Shown here piece by piece: positions 55,021 through 64,000 of a stretch of 64,000 nt of DNA. The translations under genes and the position numbers were made by a program. How positions within the stretch are numbered: the first letter of the stretch is position 1; each line of letters begins with the position of its first letter. Location: NCBI RefSeq assembly GCF_000955805.1, contig NZ_JYOA01000010.1, forward strand, positions 221,005-285,004. Direction: 5' to 3'. Source of the DNA: Pseudomonas sp. 21. GTDB lineage: Bacteria; Pseudomonadota; Gammaproteobacteria; Pseudomonadales; Pseudomonadaceae. The notes beneath the pieces are model-generated. The model made no database searches. It saw only the letters and a list, made by a program, of their open reading frames with translations, and was not told where the DNA came from.

Positions 55021-55497
55021 CTAGCGTTGCAGGCCGAGGTGGCGGATCAGTGGCTGCGCCTCGGCCAGGCGCTCCCAGACATCGTCGAGCAATTCGGCGG
55101 GGTAGTAGGAGGGCAGGTGCGGCAGCTCCTGGCGCGGCACCCAGGCGACTTCGCGGATATCGAACTCGTCGCCACCCAGGCCGCGCAGGTTATCCAGGCT
55201 GACCTGGCCATCCCAGGCGTCGACGCGATAGAACAGCTCCATGTGGAAGCGCCCGGCCAGCGGCTCGGCGAACTCGCGTACGTAGACCAGCGGGCCGACT
55301 TCCACGGCCAGCCCGGTTTCCTCCCGGCATTCGCGGCGCACGGTGTCGCGGGTGGACTCGTCCTTGTCCGACTCGAAGCCGCCGCCCGGCGGGATCCAGT
55401 ACTCGTCGCCGGCGACTGCATGGCGCACCAGCAGGATTTCGTCGTTGCGCAGCAGCAGGCCGGCGGCGCGGATGCGGTGTTGCAGGGGGGAAGTCAT
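55021..55497 (-). CDS. NUDIX hydrolase
   Basis: A 158-residue NUDIX protein from ATG 55497 (MTSPLQHRIRAAGLLLRN). The Nudix box is GGGFESDKDESTRDTVRREC followed by REETGL; it keeps the E-x7-REUxEExGU core but has six rather than five residues before the first Glu, counting from the nearest Gly. The nucleotide substrate cannot be read from sequence. Its start overlaps the stop of the upstream lipoprotein gene by 4 bp (ATGA), and it ends 5 bp from the converging dguC. Confidence 0.9.
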   Translation of the reverse strand: MTSPLQHRIRAAGLLLRNDEILLVRHAVAGDEYWIPPGGGFESDKDESTRDTVRRECREETGLAVEVGPLVYVREFAEPLAGRFHMELFYRVDAWDGQVSLDNLRGLGGDEFDIREVAWVPRQELPHLPSYYPAELLDDVWERLAEAQPLIRHLGLQR

Positions 55498-55922
55498 TGC
55501 CAGTCGAGCCTCGCCAGTTTCCATTCCGCGCCGTCGCGCCACCATTCCAGCTTCACGGAATAATGCCCGGCGCTGTCGGGGATGAGGTTCTCGGCGCCGG
55601 TGAGCGCTACCTGGGCGTCGGTATGGCCACGGTTGGCGTGGGTCGGGTCGATCCGGCTCTCGCTGCTGAGCAGGATCACCTTGACCTGCTGGTGGCGCAG
55701 GAACATCAGCGTCATGGTGCGCCTGGCCCACTCGCGGTCGAACTCGCCGTTGGCGCGGAAATCGCCGGCCAGCTGTTCGAGCACGGCCCCGCTATTCTTG
55801 GCTTCGAGGTTGTCCTGCAATTGCTTGACGGCGGCGTCCAGTTGCGCGCGCGGGTCGTCCCGGCCGCAGCCGCTCAGAGCGAACAGCAGCAGGAATAGAG
55901 AAAGAAACAACTTCCGTGGCAT
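55494..55922 (-). CDS. Small lipoprotein, unknown function
   Basis: A 142-residue predicted lipoprotein with signal and lipobox LLFALSGCGRD. The mature part begins with a helix (AQLDAAVKQLQDNLEAKNSG), then RANGEFDREWARRTMTLMFL and a beta-rich end (AGHYSVKLEWWRDGAEWKLARLDW), the layout of an NTF2-like fold. No known activity. Translationally coupled to the NUDIX gene; divergent from pip with 178 bp between. Confidence 0.83.
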   Translation of the reverse strand: MPRKLFLSLFLLLFALSGCGRDDPRAQLDAAVKQLQDNLEAKNSGAVLEQLAGDFRANGEFDREWARRTMTLMFLRHQQVKVILLSSESRIDPTHANRGHTDAQVALTGAENLIPDSAGHYSVKLEWWRDGAEWKLARLDWQ

Positions 55923-56100
55923 GGCTCACTAACTCCCTTATGGGTTTTTCGCTGGCCCGAGTATCATGCCCGACACCGTGGGGGCCGAAGACTTTCGATG
56001 GAAGTCGCGCCGCGGCAACGCGACTTTCTATTAGGTGGCGACAGGCCCTAGGATGGTTACTGGTCCGGAGCGACCGTACGCACTGATCCAGGAGCGAGCC

Positions 56101-57072
56101 ATGCAAACTTTGTATCCGGAAATCAAGCCTTACGCGCGCCATGAACTGGCCGTCGAAGCGCCGCACGTCCTCTATGTGGACGAGAGCGGCACGCCCGACG
56201 GACTGCCGGTTCTGTTCATCCATGGCGGCCCGGGCTCCGGTTGCGATGCCATGTCGCGGCGCTTCTTCGATCCCAACATCTACCGCATCGTCACCTTCGA
56301 CCAGCGCGGCTGTGGCCGCTCCACGCCCTACGCGAGCCTGGAGAACAACACCACCTGGCACCTGGTGGAGGATATCGAGCGCATCCGCGAGCACCTGGGC
56401 ATCGACAAGTGGGTGCTGTTCGGCGGCTCCTGGGGCTCGACCCTGTCGCTGGCCTACGCCCAGACCCATCCCGAGCGCGTGCTGGCGCTGATCGTGCGCG
56501 GCATCTTCCTCTGTCGCCCGCAGGAAATCCGCTGGTTCTACCAGGAAGGCGCGAGCCGCCTGTTCCCCGATTACTGGGAAGACTACCTGGCGCCGATTCC
56601 CGCCGACGAGCACGACGACCTTCTGCATGCTTTCCACCGCCGCCTGACCGGCCCGGACCAGATCGCCCAGATGCATGCCGCCCGCGCCTGGTCCACCTGG
56701 GAAGGGCGTACCGCCACGCTGCGGCCGAACCCGGCAGTGGTCGAGCGCTTCGCCGACCCGCACCGCTCGCTGTCCATCGCGCGCATCGAGAACCACTACT
56801 TCGTCAACAACGGCTTCCTCGAGCCCGACCAGCTGCTGCGCGACATGCACAAGATTGCCCACCTGCCGGGAGTGATCGTCCACGGCCGCTATGACGTGGT
56901 CTGCCCGCTCGACAACGCCTGGGCGCTGCACAAGGCCTGGCCCAACAGCGAGCTGCAGATCGTCCGCGACGCCGGCCACGTGGCCGGTGAGCCGGGTATC
57001 ACCGATGCGCTGGTGCGCGCCACCAACGAGATCGGCCGCCGCCTGCTGAACCTGCCGCCGGAGGCTGAATGA
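56101..57072 (+). CDS. pip: Proline iminopeptidase
   Basis: A 323-residue cytoplasmic alpha/beta hydrolase (peptidase family S33) that removes N-terminal proline. ATG 56101 has AGGAGCGAG upstream. The oxyanion-hole loop is [11 protein letters not shown], then [13 protein letters not shown], the nucleophile elbow [14 protein letters not shown], and the acid/His pair in [15 protein letters not shown] and [11 protein letters not shown]. Its last four bases overlap the dtd start. Confidence 0.95.
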   Translation: MQTLYPEIKPYARHELAVEAPHVLYVDESGTPDGLPVLFIHGGPGSGCDAMSRRFFDPNIYRIVTFDQRGCGRSTPYASLENNTTWHLVEDIERIREHLGIDKWVLFGGSWGSTLSLAYAQTHPERVLALIVRGIFLCRPQEIRWFYQEGASRLFPDYWEDYLAPIPADEHDDLLHAFHRRLTGPDQIAQMHAARAWSTWEGRTATLRPNPAVVERFADPHRSLSIARIENHYFVNNGFLEPDQLLRDMHKIAHLPGVIVHGRYDVVCPLDNAWALHKAWPNSELQIVRDAGHVAGEPGITDALVRATNEIGRRLLNLPPEAE

Positions 57073-57506
57073 AGGGTTTGATCCAGCGGGTGCGAGGCGC
57101 CCGCGTCGAGGTCGACGGCGAAATCGTCGGTGCTATCGACCATGGGCTGCTGGCCCTGGTGGGGGTGGAGCCCCAGGACGACGAAGACTCGGTCAACCGT
57201 TTGTTGCACAAGCTGCTTAACTATCGAGTGTTTGGCGACGATGAAGGTAAAATGAACCTTTCATTGAGCGATGTCGGTGGCGGCCTGCTGCTGGTTTCGC
57301 AGTTCACCCTGGCCGCAGACACCCGCAAGGGCCTGCGACCGAGCTTTTCCAGCGCGGCGCCTCCTGCAAGGGGCGCCGCGTTGTTCGATCTACTCGTGGA
57401 ACAGGCGCGAGAGCGTCATCCGCTGGTCGCCACTGGCCGTTTTGGCGCCAACATGCAGGTCCACCTGGTCAATGACGGTCCGGTGACCTTTCTACTGGAG
57501 GCTTGA
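57069..57506 (+). CDS. dtd: Dtd, D-aminoacyl-tRNA deacylase
   Basis: A 145-residue homodimeric enzyme that removes D-amino acids (and glycine) from mischarged tRNA. Active-site motifs are [20 protein letters not shown] (SQFTL) and [13 protein letters not shown] near the C-terminus, which carries the chirality-selecting Gly-Pro. Start [17 protein letters not shown] is typical. Coupled to pip by an ATGA overlap. The D-amino-acid theme matches the nearby dgu genes, though the pairing is common and may be coincidence. Confidence 0.97.
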   Translation: MKGLIQRVRGARVEVDGEIVGAIDHGLLALVGVEPQDDEDSVNRLLHKLLNYRVFGDDEGKMNLSLSDVGGGLLLVSQFTLAADTRKGLRPSFSSAAPPARGAALFDLLVEQARERHPLVATGRFGANMQVHLVNDGPVTFLLEA

Positions 57507-57707
57507 ACGCGCGGCAGCTTGTCATATCGCCGTGGGATGATGGTTAGGGCTTATGCACTTAGAACAATGCGCCTCCGGGAGCCCGAAGTACCCGTGGAAA
57601 GAATCGGGGAATCATTCAGGCTCACTGGGGTCGGAATTCAATCGCCAGCAGATTGGCATCGCCTTTGCTGGCTTTAATCGTTTTGTGTTCACGGACGAGG
57701 GGGACTC

Positions 57708-59276
57708 GTGATTTTCCGTTCCGTTCAACAACCGCTTTCGCGCCAAATCCTTCGCGGACTGGTCGGCTCCGCCCTGTTGGCGTTGAGCGCTACCCATGCC
57801 TGGGCCTTCAATCTCGACGACGTTGGCGAAAAGGCCAAGGCGCTGGCTGCAGAGAAGTACAGCGCACCGACGAGCAACCTGCCATCGGAATTCAGCGAAA
57901 TGAAGTTCGCCGATTACCAGCAGATTCGCTTCCGTAACGAGAAGGCCTACTGGGCCGACGAGAAGACCCCCTTCAAGATCAGCTTCTATCACCAGGGCAT
58001 GCACTTCGACACCCCGGTGAAGATCAACGAAGTCACGGCAACCGACGTCAAGGAGATCAAGTACGATCCCTCCCGTTTCGATTTCGGTTCGCTGAAATTC
58101 GACGCCAATGCCACCAAGGATCTGGGCTACGCCGGCTTCCGCCTGCTGTACCCGATCAACTCGCCGGACAAGCAGGACGAGATCGCCACCTTCCTGGGGG
58201 CGAGCTACTTCCGCATCATCGGCAAGGACCAGTGGTGGGGCCTCTCCGCCCGTGGCCTGGCGCTGGATACCGCGCTGCCGTCGGGTGAAGAGTTCCCGCG
58301 CTTCCGCGAGTTCTGGATCGAGAAGCCCAAGCCCAAGGACAAGCACCTGGTGATCTTCGCGCTGCTGGACTCGCCCCGCGCGACCGGTGCGTACCGCTTC
58401 ACCATCCGTCCGGGCAACGACACCGTGGTCGACGTGAAGGCACGCGTGTTCCTGCGCGACAAGGTGAGCAAGCTGGGCCTGGCGCCGCTGACCAGCATGT
58501 TCCTGTTCGGCTCCAACCAGCCGTCGGAAGAGCACAACTTCCGTCCGGAGCTGCATGACTCCACCGGCCTGCAGATCCATGCCGGCAACGACGAGTGGAT
58601 CTGGCGCCCGCTGAACAACCCGAAACACCTGTCCGTCAGCGCCTACAGCGTCGAGAACCCGAAAGGCTTCGGCCTGCTGCAGCGTGGCCGCGAGTTCTCC
58701 CGCTACGAGGACCTGGACGACCGCTACGACCTGCGTCCGTCCGCCTGGATCGAGCCGCAGGGCGACTGGGGCAAGGGTACCGTCGAGCTGGTGGAAATCC
58801 CGACCCCGGATGAGACCAACGACAATATCGTCGCCTTCTGGAACCCCGAGAAGCGCCCGGAAGCCGGCGAGCCGCTGGACTTCGCCTACCGCATGCGCTG
58901 GACCAAGGACGAGGAAGCCCTGCACGACGCGAAGAACGCCTGGGTCATGCAGACCCTGCGCTCGGTCGGCGACGTGAAGCAGAAGAACCTGATCCGTCAG
59001 CCTGATGGCAGCGTCGCGCTGGTCGTCGATTTCGTCGGCCCGACCCTGAAGGCGCTGGCCGGTGATGCCCCGGTTAGCACCCAGGTGAGCACCGACGACA
59101 ATGCCGAGGTGAAGGAAAACGCACTGCGCTACAACGCAGTGACCAAGGGCTGGCGTCTGACCCTGCGGATCAAGGTCAAGGATCCGAAGAAGCCGACGGA
59201 AATGCGTGCTGCGCTGGTAAACGGCGGCCAGACCATTTCCGAAACCTGGAGCTACCAGCTGCCTGCCGATGAATAA
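57708..59276 (+). CDS. opgG: OpgG, periplasmic glucan biosynthesis protein
   Basis: A 522-residue periplasmic protein needed for osmoregulated periplasmic glucan branching or release. It starts at GTG 57708 behind GAGGGGGAC; signal peptide [20 protein letters not shown] through ATHAWA, mature [18 protein letters not shown]. Family segments are [49 protein letters not shown] and [19 protein letters not shown]. The upstream 200 bp holds no gene. opgH overlaps its end by 8 bp. Confidence 0.97.
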   Translation: MIFRSVQQPLSRQILRGLVGSALLALSATHAWAFNLDDVGEKAKALAAEKYSAPTSNLPSEFSEMKFADYQQIRFRNEKAYWADEKTPFKISFYHQGMHFDTPVKINEVTATDVKEIKYDPSRFDFGSLKFDANATKDLGYAGFRLLYPINSPDKQDEIATFLGASYFRIIGKDQWWGLSARGLALDTALPSGEEFPRFREFWIEKPKPKDKHLVIFALLDSPRATGAYRFTIRPGNDTVVDVKARVFLRDKVSKLGLAPLTSMFLFGSNQPSEEHNFRPELHDSTGLQIHAGNDEWIWRPLNNPKHLSVSAYSVENPKGFGLLQRGREFSRYEDLDDRYDLRPSAWIEPQGDWGKGTVELVEIPTPDETNDNIVAFWNPEKRPEAGEPLDFAYRMRWTKDEEALHDAKNAWVMQTLRSVGDVKQKNLIRQPDGSVALVVDFVGPTLKALAGDAPVSTQVSTDDNAEVKENALRYNAVTKGWRLTLRIKVKDPKKPTEMRAALVNGGQTISETWSYQLPADE

Positions 59277-61842
59277 TTCCACCGCTACCACCGCGCCGGT
59301 GGCCGACTACCTCGCGCACCTGCCCCTTTCGGCGCAGGAGCGTGAGCGGCTGGCCAGGGCCGGTTCCTTCAGCGAGCTGCACGAGCAGCTCGCTGGCGAT
59401 GTCGAGGGTGAGGATGCTGCGCTGGCTTCGGTCGGTGCGCGTCTGCGCCACGGCTACGGCCAGGACCTCGACGATGCGCAGATGCTGGGCATGGACGACA
59501 ACGGCCGCACCTACCTCAAGGCCGCGCCGCCGATCCAGCGCACCAAGGTGATTCCCGAACCCTGGCGCACCAACCCGATCATGCGCGGCTGGCGCCGCCT
59601 GACCGGACGCAGCAACCCCTCCAAGCCCTCCCGCGACCTGCCCAAGGCGCGCTGGCAGCGGGTCGGCTCGCTGCGCCGGTTCATCCTGGTCCTGCTCATG
59701 CTCGGCCAGACCAGCGTCGCCACCTACTACATGAAAGGCATCCTGCCCTATCAGGGCTGGGCCTTCGTCGACCTCGAAGAGATCAACCGCCAGACCTTCC
59801 TGCAGACCCTGGAGCAGGTGCTGCCGTATGTCATCCAGTTCGGCGTGCTGGCGCTCTTCGCCATCCTCTTCTGCTGGGTGTCGGCGGGATTCTGGACGGC
59901 CCTGATGGGCTTCTGGGAGCTGCTCACCGGCCGCGACCGCTACCGCATCTCCGGCAGTAGCGCGGGCAGCGAGCCGATCGCCGCCGATGCGCGCACCGCC
60001 ATCGTCATGCCGATCTGCAACGAGGACGTGCCGCGTGTCTTCGCCGGCCTGCGGGCGACCTACGAATCGGTGGCGGCCAGTGGCGAACTGGATCGCTTCG
60101 ACTTCTTCGTACTCAGCGACACCAACCAGCCCGATATCGCCATGGCCGAAGAAAAGGCCTGGATCGAGCTGTGCAAGGAAGCCCTGGGCTTCGGTCGCAT
60201 CTTCTACCGTCGCCGCCGGCGCCGGGTGAAGCGCAAGAGCGGCAACATCGACGACTTCTGCCGTCGCTGGGGCGGCCAGTACAAGTACATGGTCGTCATG
60301 GACGCCGACAGCGTGATGAGCGGCGACTGCCTGACCAAGCTGGTGCGCCTGATGGAGGCCAACCCGGAGGCTGGCATCATCCAGACCGCGCCCAAGGCGT
60401 CGGGCATGGATACCCTCTATGCGCGCATGCAGCAGTTCGCCACCCGCGTCTACGGCCCGCTGTTCACCGCCGGCCTGCACTTCTGGCAGCTGGGCGAATC
60501 CCACTACTGGGGCCACAACGCGATCATCCGGGTGAAACCCTTCATCGAGCACTGCGCCCTGGCGCCGCTGCCGGGCAAGGGTTCCTTCGCCGGTGCGATC
60601 CTCTCCCACGACTTCGTCGAAGCCGCGCTGATGCGCCGCGCCGGCTGGGGCGTGTGGATCGCCTACGACCTGGAAGGCAGCTACGAGGAATTGCCGCCCA
60701 ACCTGCTGGACGAGCTCAAGCGCGACCGCCGCTGGTGCCACGGCAACCTGATGAACTTCCGGCTGTTCCTGGTCAAGGGCATGCACCCGGTGCACCGCGC
60801 GGTGTTCCTCACCGGCGTGATGTCCTACCTGTCGGCGCCGCTGTGGTTCTTCTTCCTGGTGCTGTCCACCGCGTTGCTGGCGGTGCACCAGCTGATGGAG
60901 CCGCAGTACTTCCTCGAGCCGCGCCAGCTGTTCCCGATCTGGCCGCAGTGGCACCCGGAAAAGGCCATCGCCCTGTTCTCCACCACCCTGACCCTGCTGT
61001 TCCTGCCCAAGCTGCTCAGCGTCATGCTGATCTGGGCCAAGGGCGCCAGGGGCTACGGCGGCGTGATCAAGGTGACCCTGAGCATGCTGCTGGAGATGTT
61101 CTTCTCCGTGCTGCTCGCGCCGGTGCGCATGCTCTTCCACACCCGCTTCGTGCTGGCTGCGTTCCTCGGCTGGGAAGCCCAGTGGAAGTCGCCGCAGCGT
61201 GACGACGACGACACCCCGTGGAGCGAGGCGATTCGTCGCCATGGCCTGCAGACCCTGCTGGGCCTGTGCTGGGCGTTGCTGGTGGCGTGGCTGAACCCGC
61301 GTTTCCTGTGGTGGCTGTCGCCCATCGTCGGCGCGCTGATGCTGTCGATCCCGGTCTCGGTGATCAGCAGCCGGGTCAAGCTGGGCCTGGCCTCGCGCGA
61401 CGAGAAGCTGTTCCTCATTCCCGAGGAATACGACACCCCGCGCGAATTGCGTGCCACCGACGAGTACACCTACCAGAACCGCTGGCAGGCGCTGAAGGAC
61501 GGCTTCGTCCGTTCCGCCGTCGACCCGGTACTGAACGCCCTGGCCTGCGCCATGGGTACCGCCCGCCACGGCCAGTCCGCCGCCATCGAAGCGACCCGCA
61601 CCGCGCTGGTCGAGAAGGCGCTGGAAGCCGGCCCCGAGCAGCTCGACGGCAACCGCCGCCTGGCGCTGCTGAGCGACCCGGTGGCGCTGTCGCGCCTGCA
61701 CCTGGCGCTCTGGCAGGGCGACAAGGAACAGTGGATCGGTCCCTGGCGGCAATCGCTGCAGGCCGATGCCCATGCCCCGGCGGTGCCCCTGGCGCCGGTC
61801 GCGGAGCAGGGCGCCATGGCGCTGCCCGCCGCGCAATCCTGA
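59269..61842 (+). CDS. opgH: OpgH, glucan glucosyltransferase
   Basis: An 857-residue inner-membrane GT2 enzyme that polymerises the beta-1,2-glucan backbone from UDP-glucose. A cytoplasmic N-terminus (about 1-135) precedes membrane helices ([20 protein letters not shown] and beyond). The catalytic domain has [29 protein letters not shown] (DxD), [15 protein letters not shown] and the [10 protein letters not shown] (QxxRW-type) motif. C-terminal helices and a cytoplasmic tail follow. In enterobacteria OpgH also couples UDP-glucose level to cell size through FtsZ; that is not testable here. Confidence 0.98.
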   Translation: MNNSTATTAPVADYLAHLPLSAQERERLARAGSFSELHEQLAGDVEGEDAALASVGARLRHGYGQDLDDAQMLGMDDNGRTYLKAAPPIQRTKVIPEPWRTNPIMRGWRRLTGRSNPSKPSRDLPKARWQRVGSLRRFILVLLMLGQTSVATYYMKGILPYQGWAFVDLEEINRQTFLQTLEQVLPYVIQFGVLALFAILFCWVSAGFWTALMGFWELLTGRDRYRISGSSAGSEPIAADARTAIVMPICNEDVPRVFAGLRATYESVAASGELDRFDFFVLSDTNQPDIAMAEEKAWIELCKEALGFGRIFYRRRRRRVKRKSGNIDDFCRRWGGQYKYMVVMDADSVMSGDCLTKLVRLMEANPEAGIIQTAPKASGMDTLYARMQQFATRVYGPLFTAGLHFWQLGESHYWGHNAIIRVKPFIEHCALAPLPGKGSFAGAILSHDFVEAALMRRAGWGVWIAYDLEGSYEELPPNLLDELKRDRRWCHGNLMNFRLFLVKGMHPVHRAVFLTGVMSYLSAPLWFFFLVLSTALLAVHQLMEPQYFLEPRQLFPIWPQWHPEKAIALFSTTLTLLFLPKLLSVMLIWAKGARGYGGVIKVTLSMLLEMFFSVLLAPVRMLFHTRFVLAAFLGWEAQWKSPQRDDDDTPWSEAIRRHGLQTLLGLCWALLVAWLNPRFLWWLSPIVGALMLSIPVSVISSRVKLGLASRDEKLFLIPEEYDTPRELRATDEYTYQNRWQALKDGFVRSAVDPVLNALACAMGTARHGQSAAIEATRTALVEKALEAGPEQLDGNRRLALLSDPVALSRLHLALWQGDKEQWIGPWRQSLQADAHAPAVPLAPVAEQGAMALPAAQS

Positions 61843-61848
61843 GCCTGC

Positions 61849-61880
61849 GTCTCCCCCATCCCGCCCGGGATGGGGGAGAC
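61849..61880 (+). terminator. Terminator of opgGH
   Basis: A perfect 14-bp stem (61849-61862 with 61867-61880, GTCTCCCCCATCCC/GGGATGGGGGAGAC, loop GCCC) starts 6 bp after the opgH stop. The following T-tract is poor (GTGGCGGTTT). Confidence 0.82.
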
Positions 61881-62066
61881 GTGGCGGTTTAGCCTGTTTT
61901 CCCCGCGCACCGCTGCTGGTACCCTGCGCCAGCTATCCAGAAAAGATTGAGATATCCGCCGCATGGGGTACGCTTCGCACCTTTTGCGCGCACGGCATGC
62001 CTTGGCGCGCCTGGCTCGATCGCTGGAAAAAACAACAAGTTCTTTCACTTGCTTGGGAGTATGGGG

Positions 62067-62864
62067 ATGAAAAAGTACCTGGCATCGCTGGTGATGGGCG
62101 TTTGCGCCCTGGTCAGCGTGGGCGCGGCTCAGGCCGGCGCCATCGATGAAGCGGCCAAGCGCGGCACCCTGCGCGTGGGCATGGACCCGACCTACATGCC
62201 GTTCGAGATGACCAACAAGCGTGGCCAGATCGTCGGTTTCGAAGTGGACCTGCTCAAGGCCATGGCCAAAGCCATGAACGTCAAGCTGGAGCTGGTCTCC
62301 ACCGCCTATGACGGCATCATCCCGGCCCTGCTCACCGACAAGTTCGACATGATCGGCTCGGGCATGACCCTGACCCAGGAACGCAACCTGCGCCTGAACT
62401 TCTCCGATCCCTTCATCGTGGTCGGCCAGACCCTGCTGATCCGCAAGGAACTGCAAGGCGAGATCAAGTCCTACAAGGACCTGAACGACGCGAAATACCG
62501 CATCACCTCCAAGATCGGTACCACCGGCGAATTCGTCGCCAAGAAGCAGCTGTCCAAGGCCCAGTACCATGGCTTCGACAACGAGCCCGAAGCGGTCATG
62601 GACGTGGTCAACGGCAAGGCCGACGCCTTCATCTACGACTCGCCCTACAACGTCGTCGGCGTGAGCAAGTTCGGCGCGGGCAAGCTGGTGCACCTGGACC
62701 AGCCGTTCACCTACGAGCCGCTGGCCTTCGGCCTGAAGAAGGGCGACTACGACTCGATCAACTTCATCAACAACTTCCTCAAGCAGATTCGTGAAGACGG
62801 CACCTACGATCGCCTGCACGACAAGTGGTTCAAGAGCACCGACTGGCTCAAGGACATGGAATAA
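62067..62864 (+). CDS. Polar amino-acid ABC transporter, binding protein
   Basis: A 265-residue periplasmic family-3 binding protein. I use ATG 62067 (MKKYLASLVMGVCALVSVGA); ATG 62061 is two codons upstream and gives the same signal peptide, cleaved near AAQA. The mature part has KRGTLRVGMDPTYMPFEMTN, GIIPALLTDKFDMIGSGMTL, SKIGTTGEFVAKKQLSKA and KADAFIYDSPYNVV. A permease and an ATPase follow, so this is a complete importer for a polar amino acid whose identity cannot be read from sequence. Confidence 0.93.
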   Translation: MKKYLASLVMGVCALVSVGAAQAGAIDEAAKRGTLRVGMDPTYMPFEMTNKRGQIVGFEVDLLKAMAKAMNVKLELVSTAYDGIIPALLTDKFDMIGSGMTLTQERNLRLNFSDPFIVVGQTLLIRKELQGEIKSYKDLNDAKYRITSKIGTTGEFVAKKQLSKAQYHGFDNEPEAVMDVVNGKADAFIYDSPYNVVGVSKFGAGKLVHLDQPFTYEPLAFGLKKGDYDSINFINNFLKQIREDGTYDRLHDKWFKSTDWLKDME

Positions 62865-62889
62865 TCCACGTCTGACGCTGGTTGACCCG

Positions 62890-62920
62890 ACGCGCAGGCC
62901 CTGGGCCTGCGCGTTCGCAT
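62890..62920 (+). terminator. Hairpin between binding-protein and permease genes
   Basis: A perfect 11-bp stem ACGCGCAGGCC/GGCCTGCGCGT (loop CTG) followed by TCGCATTTT. As in many such operons, it probably lets the binding protein be made in excess over the membrane subunits. Confidence 0.82.
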
Positions 62921-62937
62921 TTTCACGGTAGAGATTC

Positions 62938-63900
62938 GTGACTAGAACGAAACGCGCAACCTGGCCCTGGCACGGGCTGACCGGACTGATCCTGCTGTTG
63001 ATCGGCCTGGCCCTCTGGTACTCCACTTCGCTGATTTCCTACGAGTGGCGCTGGAACCGCGTCCCGCAGTACTTCGCCTACCAGGCCGAAGAACCCCTGC
63101 GTGCGGACAGCGTCTCGCGGGTAGAGAAGATCGAGGATCAGGGCGGTAACGCCCGCGTCACCCTGGTGGACGAGGACGGCAAGCAGCAGGTGCTGACCGT
63201 GGCTGCCGACAGCCTGCAGTTCTCCGAGAACGACGATGTCGCCGAGGGTGATGTCGTCGGCGCGACCCGCCACTGGGCTGCCGGCCCGCTGGCCTGGGGC
63301 CTGTGGACCACGGTGTGGATCTCCTTCGTTTCCGGCGCACTGGGCCTGTTCATCGGCCTGTTCACCGGTCTCTGCCGCCTGTCGAAGAACCCGACCCTGC
63401 ACGACCTCTCGACGCTCTACGTCGAGCTGGTGCGCGGTACGCCGCTGCTGGTGCAGATCTTCATCTTCTACTTCTTCATCGGCACCGTGCTGAACCTCTC
63501 CCGCGAGTTCGCCGGTGTGGCGGCGCTGGCGCTGTTCACCGGTGCCTATGTGGCCGAGATCGTCCGTGCCGGCGTGCAGTCCATCGCCCGTGGCCAGGAT
63601 GAAGCCGCGCGCTCCCTGGGCCTGAACGCCGCGCAGTCGATGCGCCACGTGATCCTGCCGCAGGCCTTCAAGCGCGTGCTGCCGCCGCTGGCCGGGCAGT
63701 TCATCAGCCTGGTCAAGGACACTTCCCTGGTCTCGGTGATCGCCATCACCGAACTGACCAAGAGCGGCCGCGAGGCGATCACCACCTCGTTCTCCACCTT
63801 CGAGATCTGGTTCTGCGTCGCCGCGCTCTATCTCGTGATCAACCTGCCGCTGTCGCATCTGGCGGGGCGCCTGGAGCGGAGGCTCGGCCAAAGTGATTGA
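62938..63900 (+). CDS. Polar amino-acid ABC transporter, permease
   Basis: A 320-residue inner-membrane permease from GTG 62938. The first helix (LTGLILLLIGLALWYS) is followed by an unusually long periplasmic segment of about 85 residues (RADSVSRVEKIEDQGGN region) before the HisM/GlnP-type core. The core shows VELVRGTPLLVQIFIFYFF and the EAA loop DEAARSLGLNAAQSMRHVIL with PQAFKRVLPPLAGQFISLVK. It overlaps the ATPase gene start by 8 bp. Confidence 0.95.
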   Translation: MTRTKRATWPWHGLTGLILLLIGLALWYSTSLISYEWRWNRVPQYFAYQAEEPLRADSVSRVEKIEDQGGNARVTLVDEDGKQQVLTVAADSLQFSENDDVAEGDVVGATRHWAAGPLAWGLWTTVWISFVSGALGLFIGLFTGLCRLSKNPTLHDLSTLYVELVRGTPLLVQIFIFYFFIGTVLNLSREFAGVAALALFTGAYVAEIVRAGVQSIARGQDEAARSLGLNAAQSMRHVILPQAFKRVLPPLAGQFISLVKDTSLVSVIAITELTKSGREAITTSFSTFEIWFCVAALYLVINLPLSHLAGRLERRLGQSD

Positions 63901-64000
63901 AGTCCGTAACCTGACCAAGGTCTTCGATACCCGCGGGCAGGTCGTGCGCGCGGTGGATGACGTCACCACCGGCGTGGCCAAGGGCGAGGTCGTGGTGGTG
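63893..64000 (+). CDS. Polar amino-acid ABC transporter, ATPase (5' fragment)
   Basis: The first 36 codons of the ATP-binding subunit, from GTG 63893 to the window end: MIEVRNLTKVFDTRGQ, then VRAVDDVTTGVAKGEVVVV. This is the standard N-terminal strand pattern of an ABC ATPase just before Walker A, which lies outside the window. The overlap with the permease gene and the context support the call. Confidence 0.9.
   Translation, partial: MIEVRNLTKVFDTRGQVVRAVDDVTTGVAKGEVVVV

Noticed and set aside
59176-61836. 886-codon minus-strand open frame opposite opgH
   Set aside because: Same reason: antisense shadow of a certain glucosyltransferase gene.

Overview
The window is chromosomal DNA of a Pseudomonas, from the P. 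aeruginosa-like side of the genus. GC content is high and almost every gene belongs to a well-known Pseudomonas family. The order (his genes, ctpA/envC/gpmI, secB, ntrBC, glnA, thiI, typA, estA, fbp, hut, dgu, dtd, opgGH) follows, in reverse numbering, the PA5141 to PA5074 stretch of P. aeruginosa PAO1 as I remember it. I see no phage, transposase, CRISPR array, tRNA or rRNA.

Layout. 1-1646: end of a histidine biosynthesis cluster (DUF2164 tail, hisA, hisF). 1875-3541: two tandem periplasmic binding-protein paralogs. 3658-8745 (minus): gpmI, envC-like activator, ctpA protease and a YibQ-type deacetylase. 8891-10092: rhodanese, grxC, secB. 10093-12199: largely non-coding, holding a four-module tandem repeat behind a sigma-54 promoter (a candidate NrsZ small RNA), a small membrane protein, trmL and several DnaA-box-like sites. 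12200-16045 (minus): ntrC, ntrB and two DUF4124 proteins. 16240-18447: MscS-type channel. 18641-20050 (minus): glnA behind a sigma-54/NtrC promoter. 20383-23828: thiI, typA. 24179-29256: a DUF2339/DUF3999 membrane pair. 29358-34047: estA autotransporter esterase, fbp, DUF924, two lipoproteins.

34174-50283 is a complete histidine-utilisation (hut) locus: hutF divergent from hutC-hutD, hutH alone on the minus strand, an orphan binding protein, then hutU, an NCS1 permease, an ABC transporter (hutXWV), a second HutH-like gene, hutI and hutG. HutH makes urocanate, HutU imidazolonepropionate and HutI formiminoglutamate; HutF and HutG finish the route to glutamate via N-formylglutamate. Three TGTA/TACA palindromes look like HutC operators. 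Two of them sit on the predicted start points of sigma-54 promoters for hutH and hutU.

50399-55015: a TPR protein, then the D-glutamate locus dguR/dguABC. 55021-57506: NUDIX hydrolase, small lipoprotein, proline iminopeptidase, dtd. 57708-61842: opgGH (osmoregulated periplasmic glucans). 62067-64000: a polar amino-acid ABC transporter, cut by the window end in its ATPase gene.

Nitrogen metabolism is the thread: NtrBC, glutamine synthetase, an NtrC/sigma-54-type small RNA, and two amino-acid catabolic loci. About ten short REP-like hairpins, mostly in head-to-head pairs, occupy intergenic gaps throughout.
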